This document shows, piece by piece, positions 60,684-64,000 of a DNA stretch of 64,000 nucleotides. The DNA comes from Rhodococcus pseudokoreensis (lineage in GTDB: Bacteria > Actinomycetota > Actinomycetes > Mycobacteriales > Mycobacteriaceae). Position 1 is the first letter of the stretch. Every line of letters starts with the position of its first letter. The position numbers were made by a program, and so were the translations under genes. The stretch lies in assembly GCF_017068395.1 (NCBI RefSeq), contig NZ_CP070619.1:1612001-1676000 (forward strand), given 5' to 3'. Below the pieces are notes generated by a model. The model made no database searches, was not told the DNA's origin, and saw only the letters and a list, made by a program, of their open reading frames with translations.

Positions 60684-61643
60684 ATGGTCACCACCACCTC
60701 CCACAGGCCAGGAGGGCAGTCCGCGGCCGCGCCGCCGGCCTCTCCCGGTCGCATTCGCCGCAGACCGGCCTGGCGCAGGGCTGCAGCGCCCTACATCCTG
60801 ATCGCGCCGGTCGTCATCCTGCTGGCCGTCTTCATCTTCTACCCGGTCGGCAGCGTCTTCTACTACAGCCTGCAGTACTACAACCCGACGACGCCGTGGG
60901 ACAACGGTTTCGCCGGCCTCGACAACTTCCGGCTGATGTTCGCCGACTCCCTCTTCTGGACGAGCCTGGTCACGACCGCGAAGTGGGTGGGATTTCAGGT
61001 CGTGTTCCAGCTGATCCTCGGCCTCGGGCTGGCCCTGCTGGTCAACGAGGTGTTCCGGGGCCGCGGCCTGGCACGCGCCCTGGTGTTCTCCCCCTGGGCG
61101 GTCTCCGGCGTCCTCACCACCGGCATCTGGCTGCTGATCTACAACCCGTCCACGGGCCTGTTCAAACTTCTCGGAAACATGGGCATCGGAGACGGCACCG
61201 CCGCACCGATCGCCGACCCGGACACCGCGTTCTGGGCGACGGGCGTCGCGGAACTGTGGCGCGGTGTTCCGTTCTTCGCCATTCTCATCCTGGCTGAACT
61301 GCAGAGCGCCCCCAAGGACCTGTACGAGGCGGCCAACGTGGACGGCGCCAACCGCTGGCAGCGGTTCCGCTTCGTCACCCTCCCGCACCTGAAGGCCGTC
61401 ATCATCCTGTCGACGCTGCTGCGCGGTGTGTGGGAGTTCAACAACGTCGATCTGCTCTACACCCTCACGGCGGGCGGCCCCGCCGACGTCACCACGACGC
61501 TCCCGCTGTACGTCTCACAACTCGCGACCACCGCCCAGGACTTCGGATACGGCTCGGCACTCACCACGGTCGCATTCGTGATCCTGCTGTTCTGCTCGAT
61601 CCTCTACTTGCGCCTGAGCAAGTTCAACAGTGAGAAGGTCTGA
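60684..61643 (+). CDS. Sugar ABC transporter permease (MalF/UgpA type)
   Basis: This 319-residue membrane protein has six hydrophobic helices after a 35-residue polar N-terminus. The EAA loop is E-A-A-N-V-D-G-A-N-R-W-Q-R-F-R-F-V-T-L-P-H-L-K, the contact to the ATPase. With the second permease it forms the channel of a CUT1-family importer. CGGAG precedes ATG 60684. The next gene begins 5 bases after the stop. Confidence 0.93.
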   Translation: MVTTTSHRPGGQSAAAPPASPGRIRRRPAWRRAAAPYILIAPVVILLAVFIFYPVGSVFYYSLQYYNPTTPWDNGFAGLDNFRLMFADSLFWTSLVTTAKWVGFQVVFQLILGLGLALLVNEVFRGRGLARALVFSPWAVSGVLTTGIWLLIYNPSTGLFKLLGNMGIGDGTAAPIADPDTAFWATGVAELWRGVPFFAILILAELQSAPKDLYEAANVDGANRWQRFRFVTLPHLKAVIILSTLLRGVWEFNNVDLLYTLTAGGPADVTTTLPLYVSQLATTAQDFGYGSALTTVAFVILLFCSILYLRLSKFNSEKV

Positions 61644-61648
61644 CCGCC

Positions 61649-62530
61649 GTGACCACCACCACCGATCGCCCCACCGTTGTGCTGCCCGAGCCGGACACCA
61701 CCGGGACGCCGCGGGTGCGCACGAAGAAGCCGCGCCTGTTCAGCGTCGGACTGCCGCTCGCCCTGTACCTGCTGTTCACACTCGTGCCGTTCTACTGGAT
61801 GATCGTGTTCGCGTTCCGGCCCGCCGGATCGAACTCGATGCTCCCCTGGCCCCTCACATTCGAGCACTTCGACACCGTGTGGAACACCCTCGGCTTCAGC
61901 TTCTTCTTCAAGAACAGCCTCATCGTTGCCGCATTGTCGCTCGTCCTGACCACCTTCGTCGCGCTGGCCACCGGATACGCGTTGGCCCGCTTCAAGTTCC
62001 GCGCCAAGATCCCGTTGGTGATGGCCCTGCTGTGCAGTCAGTTCGTGCCCGGCGCCATGCTGCTCATCCCGCTGTTCCAGGTGTTCCGCGAGATGAACCT
62101 CGTCAACAACCTGACGGGACTCATCGTCGCCGACACCGTTTTCCAGCTTCCGCTGGCCGCCATGCTCATGGCAGGTTTCATCGCGCAGATCCCGGTCGAA
62201 CTGGAGGAAGCCGCGATGGTCGACGGCTGCTCACGCCTGCGCGCGTTCCGCATCATCATGCTGCCGCTGCTGCGGCCCGGCCTGATCGCCGTCGGATCGT
62301 TCGCCTTCATCGGCAGCTGGAACAACTTCCTGTTCGGCCTGATGTTCATCAGTAGCCAGGACAAATTCACGCTGCCGGTCGGCCTCAGCTACACCATCGG
62401 CTCCTACAACGTCGACTTCGGAGTTCTCGCCGCGGGCGGTCTCATCGCCGCCGTGCCGGTGGTCGCCGTCTTCGCCGTCATCCAGAAGTACCTCGTCCAG
62501 GGCCTGAGCGCCGGCGCCGTCAAGGGCTGA
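61649..62530 (+). CDS. Sugar ABC transporter permease (MalG/UgpE type)
   Basis: This 293-residue protein from GTG 61649 has six helices and the EAA loop E-E-A-A-M-V-D-G-C-S-R-L-R-A-F-R-I-I-M-L-P-L-L-R-P. It pairs with the preceding permease. A 30-residue polar N-terminus precedes the first helix. The ATPase it needs is probably the one encoded at 55962-57041. Confidence 0.93.
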   Translation: MTTTTDRPTVVLPEPDTTGTPRVRTKKPRLFSVGLPLALYLLFTLVPFYWMIVFAFRPAGSNSMLPWPLTFEHFDTVWNTLGFSFFFKNSLIVAALSLVLTTFVALATGYALARFKFRAKIPLVMALLCSQFVPGAMLLIPLFQVFREMNLVNNLTGLIVADTVFQLPLAAMLMAGFIAQIPVELEEAAMVDGCSRLRAFRIIMLPLLRPGLIAVGSFAFIGSWNNFLFGLMFISSQDKFTLPVGLSYTIGSYNVDFGVLAAGGLIAAVPVVAVFAVIQKYLVQGLSAGAVKG

Positions 62531-62556
62531 TCATGACTTTCGAAAAGAGGATCCAC

Positions 62557-63879
62557 ATGAACCGGCGAACGCTCCTGCGCTCCACCCTGGTCGGGGCGGC
62601 GGCCACGCTCGTGCTCGCCTCCTGCAGTTCCGAGACGTCGCTGCCCGACGGCGCCCTCGGCGATCCGAACAACGCCCAGCTCACGTTCTGGGACAACAAC
62701 GCCGGACCGGACCGCACTCCGCTGTACGAGGAGCTGATCCGCCGGTTCGAGGCCGCCAATCCCGGCATCGACATCCAATACGTGGGCCTTCCGTCGGACA
62801 GCGCCCAGCAGAAGTACCAGACCGCGCTCGCCGGCGGCTCGGCACCGGACCTCGGTATCGTGTCCACCGCCTACCTCGCGCCGCTCGTCGCCCAGGACGC
62901 CGTCATCTCACTCGACGACTTCATGGCGGCGTCACCGCAGCGCGACGAGTACGACGCCGGAATTCTCGAGTCGGCACGCGAATCCGGCGGCGGCGAGCAT
63001 TTGTTCGGGCTCCCGTACACCAGCAACAACGCCACCCTCTGGTATCGCGCCGACTGGTTCGCCGAGGCCGGGATCGAACCGCCGGACACCTACGACGAAT
63101 TCTTCGAGGCCGCGAAGGATCTGACCGACAAGGACGACGGCCGTTACGGATTCACCATTCGCGGCGGCGCCGGATCGATCTACCCGCTGCTGCAGTACAT
63201 GTTCGCCAGCACCGGAATCGAGAGTTTCTTCGAGGACGGCGAGTCGACGCTGAACCGTCCCGAGATGGTCGACGCCATCGAACGCTTCGCCGCGCTCTAC
63301 GACGTCGCCACCCCGACCGCCGACGTCAACAACGGCTTCCCGCAGATGGTCGCGAGCTTCGGCGGCGGATCGGTGGCGATGATGCAGCACAACCTCGGCT
63401 CGCTGAGCAACCACGAGAAGGCACTCGGCGACAAGGCCGGCGCCGTGGCCCTGCCGCGCAACGAGGACGGAAAGCGTACCGTCATGACCGACCCGTTCCC
63501 GTCGTACACCGTCTTCAAGAGCAGCAAGCACCAGGCCGCGGCGTGGAAGTTCCTCGAGTTCATGACGTCCCAGGAATCGCAGGCGTACTGGAACGAGCGG
63601 GTCGGGCAGATCCCGGTCAACAAGGCTGCCCGCTCCGCACCGGAGTTCGCGAGCATGCCGTCGGTGCAGGCCGCGCTCGCGGCACTGGACGACCCGAAAA
63701 CGGTGCTGGTCACGCCGCCGGACTACCTGCCCGACTTCGGCAAGATCGTTCAGGTGCAGATGCTCGGCCAGTGGCAGAAGGTGCTCATCGGGCAGCTCAG
63801 CGCGCAGGACTTCGCCGACGACTTCGCCGAGAAACTCGACCGCTCCATGGCCAAGTACGTCGCCCGCCAGGGCAAATAA
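62557..63879 (+). CDS. Sugar-binding lipoprotein of the ABC transporter
   Basis: The product has 440 residues from ATG 62557, preceded by AAGAGGA; an upstream ATG at 62533 lies two bases after the permease stop but has no such site. The N-terminus M-N-R-R-T-L-L-R-S has a twin-arginine pair, followed by a hydrophobic core and lipobox L-A-S-C (Cys near residue 23), so it is a lipid-anchored binding protein, perhaps Tat-exported. The rest matches family 1 solute-binding proteins. The uronide or oligosaccharide ligand is inferred from the neighbours. Confidence 0.9.
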   Translation: MNRRTLLRSTLVGAAATLVLASCSSETSLPDGALGDPNNAQLTFWDNNAGPDRTPLYEELIRRFEAANPGIDIQYVGLPSDSAQQKYQTALAGGSAPDLGIVSTAYLAPLVAQDAVISLDDFMAASPQRDEYDAGILESARESGGGEHLFGLPYTSNNATLWYRADWFAEAGIEPPDTYDEFFEAAKDLTDKDDGRYGFTIRGGAGSIYPLLQYMFASTGIESFFEDGESTLNRPEMVDAIERFAALYDVATPTADVNNGFPQMVASFGGGSVAMMQHNLGSLSNHEKALGDKAGAVALPRNEDGKRTVMTDPFPSYTVFKSSKHQAAAWKFLEFMTSQESQAYWNERVGQIPVNKAARSAPEFASMPSVQAALAALDDPKTVLVTPPDYLPDFGKIVQVQMLGQWQKVLIGQLSAQDFADDFAEKLDRSMAKYVARQGK

Positions 63880-63906
63880 GACATTTCGAAGAGGAAGCGA
63901 ATCATC

Positions 63907-64000
63907 ATGTCCAGCGTGATCACAGAAGTCGCCGTGCAGGTTTTCAAGACGGAGGCACGCACCTCGGTCGACTCGTACGGTCATCGCCATCCCGGCCCGT
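63907..64000 (+). CDS. Partial enolase-superfamily enzyme (sugar-acid dehydratase type), N-terminus only
   Basis: ATG 63907, after GAGGAAG, opens a frame that leaves the window after 31 codons. The start M-S-S-V-I-T-E-V-A-V-Q-V-F and T-S-V-D-S-Y-G-H-R-H-P-G resembles the capping domain of mandelate-racemase/glucarate- or galactarate-dehydratase-like proteins. That is the step missing between uronate dehydrogenase and the 5-dehydro-4-deoxyglucarate dehydratase, or a lactone cycloisomerase. It is 27 bases after the binding-protein gene. Confidence 0.65.
   Translation, partial: MSSVITEVAVQVFKTEARTSVDSYGHRHPGP

Noticed and set aside
1..64000. CRISPR array, prophage, integron or plasmid origin
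   Set aside because: No regularly spaced repeats, integrase, phage structural or replication genes were seen. The only mobile elements found are the IS982 and IS1380 types.

Overview
The window is GC-rich actinobacterial DNA that reads as a Rhodococcus chromosome (R. jostii/opacus type is my inference). The evidence is the codon use, many GTG/TTG starts with ATGA/GTGA overlaps, and close relatives of Mycobacterium tuberculosis genes: mfd-mazG (Rv1020/Rv1021), a TetR regulator (Rv1019), glmU-prs (Rv1018c/Rv1017c), rplY-pth (Rv1015c/Rv1014c), a Pks16-like ligase (Rv1013), a GGDEF-EAL/E1-nitroreductase pair (Rv1354c/Rv1355c) and a CYP130-TetR pair (Rv1256c/Rv1255c). These comparisons rest on remembered families, not on a search.

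Layout. 1-9359 (minus): an exopolysaccharide-type operon with three family-2 glycosyltransferases, a Wzx-like flippase, a condensation-type acyltransferase, a tandem alpha/beta hydrolase, a GH16 glycanase and two membrane proteins. 9664-14182 (minus): mazG and mfd. 14302-20557 (minus): a tightly overlapping six-gene operon made of a phosphopantetheinyl transferase, a one-domain carrier protein, an acyl-CoA dehydrogenase, a truncated seryl-tRNA-synthetase-like amino acid:carrier-protein ligase, a DUF1839 protein and a GH2 glycosidase. It looks like an amino-acid-loading pathway of unknown product and is the most interesting system here. 20784-25551 (minus): cyclic-di-GMP enzyme, E1-like/nitroreductase fusion and acyltransferase-like protein. 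25732-28645: two GyrI-like proteins, a TetR regulator and an IS982-family element.

28704-35993 holds the housekeeping block: TetR, tRNA-Gln, glmU, prs, several small conserved genes, then CYP130-like P450 and its TetR. 36013-36887 is a deletion scar in which an amino-acid permease and a flavin amine oxidase, once divergent, are joined through their middles; a 43-bp hairpin repeat lies on each side. 37016-39089: a cyclase-family hydrolase and a sugar/sorbosone dehydrogenase. 39163-44721: the ergothioneine genes egtABCD (minus) with a divergent class-V aminotransferase that may serve as egtE. 44762-47995: an F420-type enzyme, a flavoprotein and a GAF regulator. 48286-53249: rplY, pth, acyl-AMP ligase and prfC, followed directly by an IS1380-family element (53250-54940).

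54961-64000 is a uronate catabolic locus: uronate dehydrogenase, 5-dehydro-4-deoxyglucarate dehydratase, a full sugar ABC transporter (ATPase, two permeases, lipoprotein) and the start of an enolase-superfamily enzyme. Together they would import a uronic acid or uronide and oxidise it towards 2-oxoglutarate semialdehyde. Three copies of a GTTC(A)-type palindrome in the intergenic regions suggest that one regulator, not in the window, controls them.
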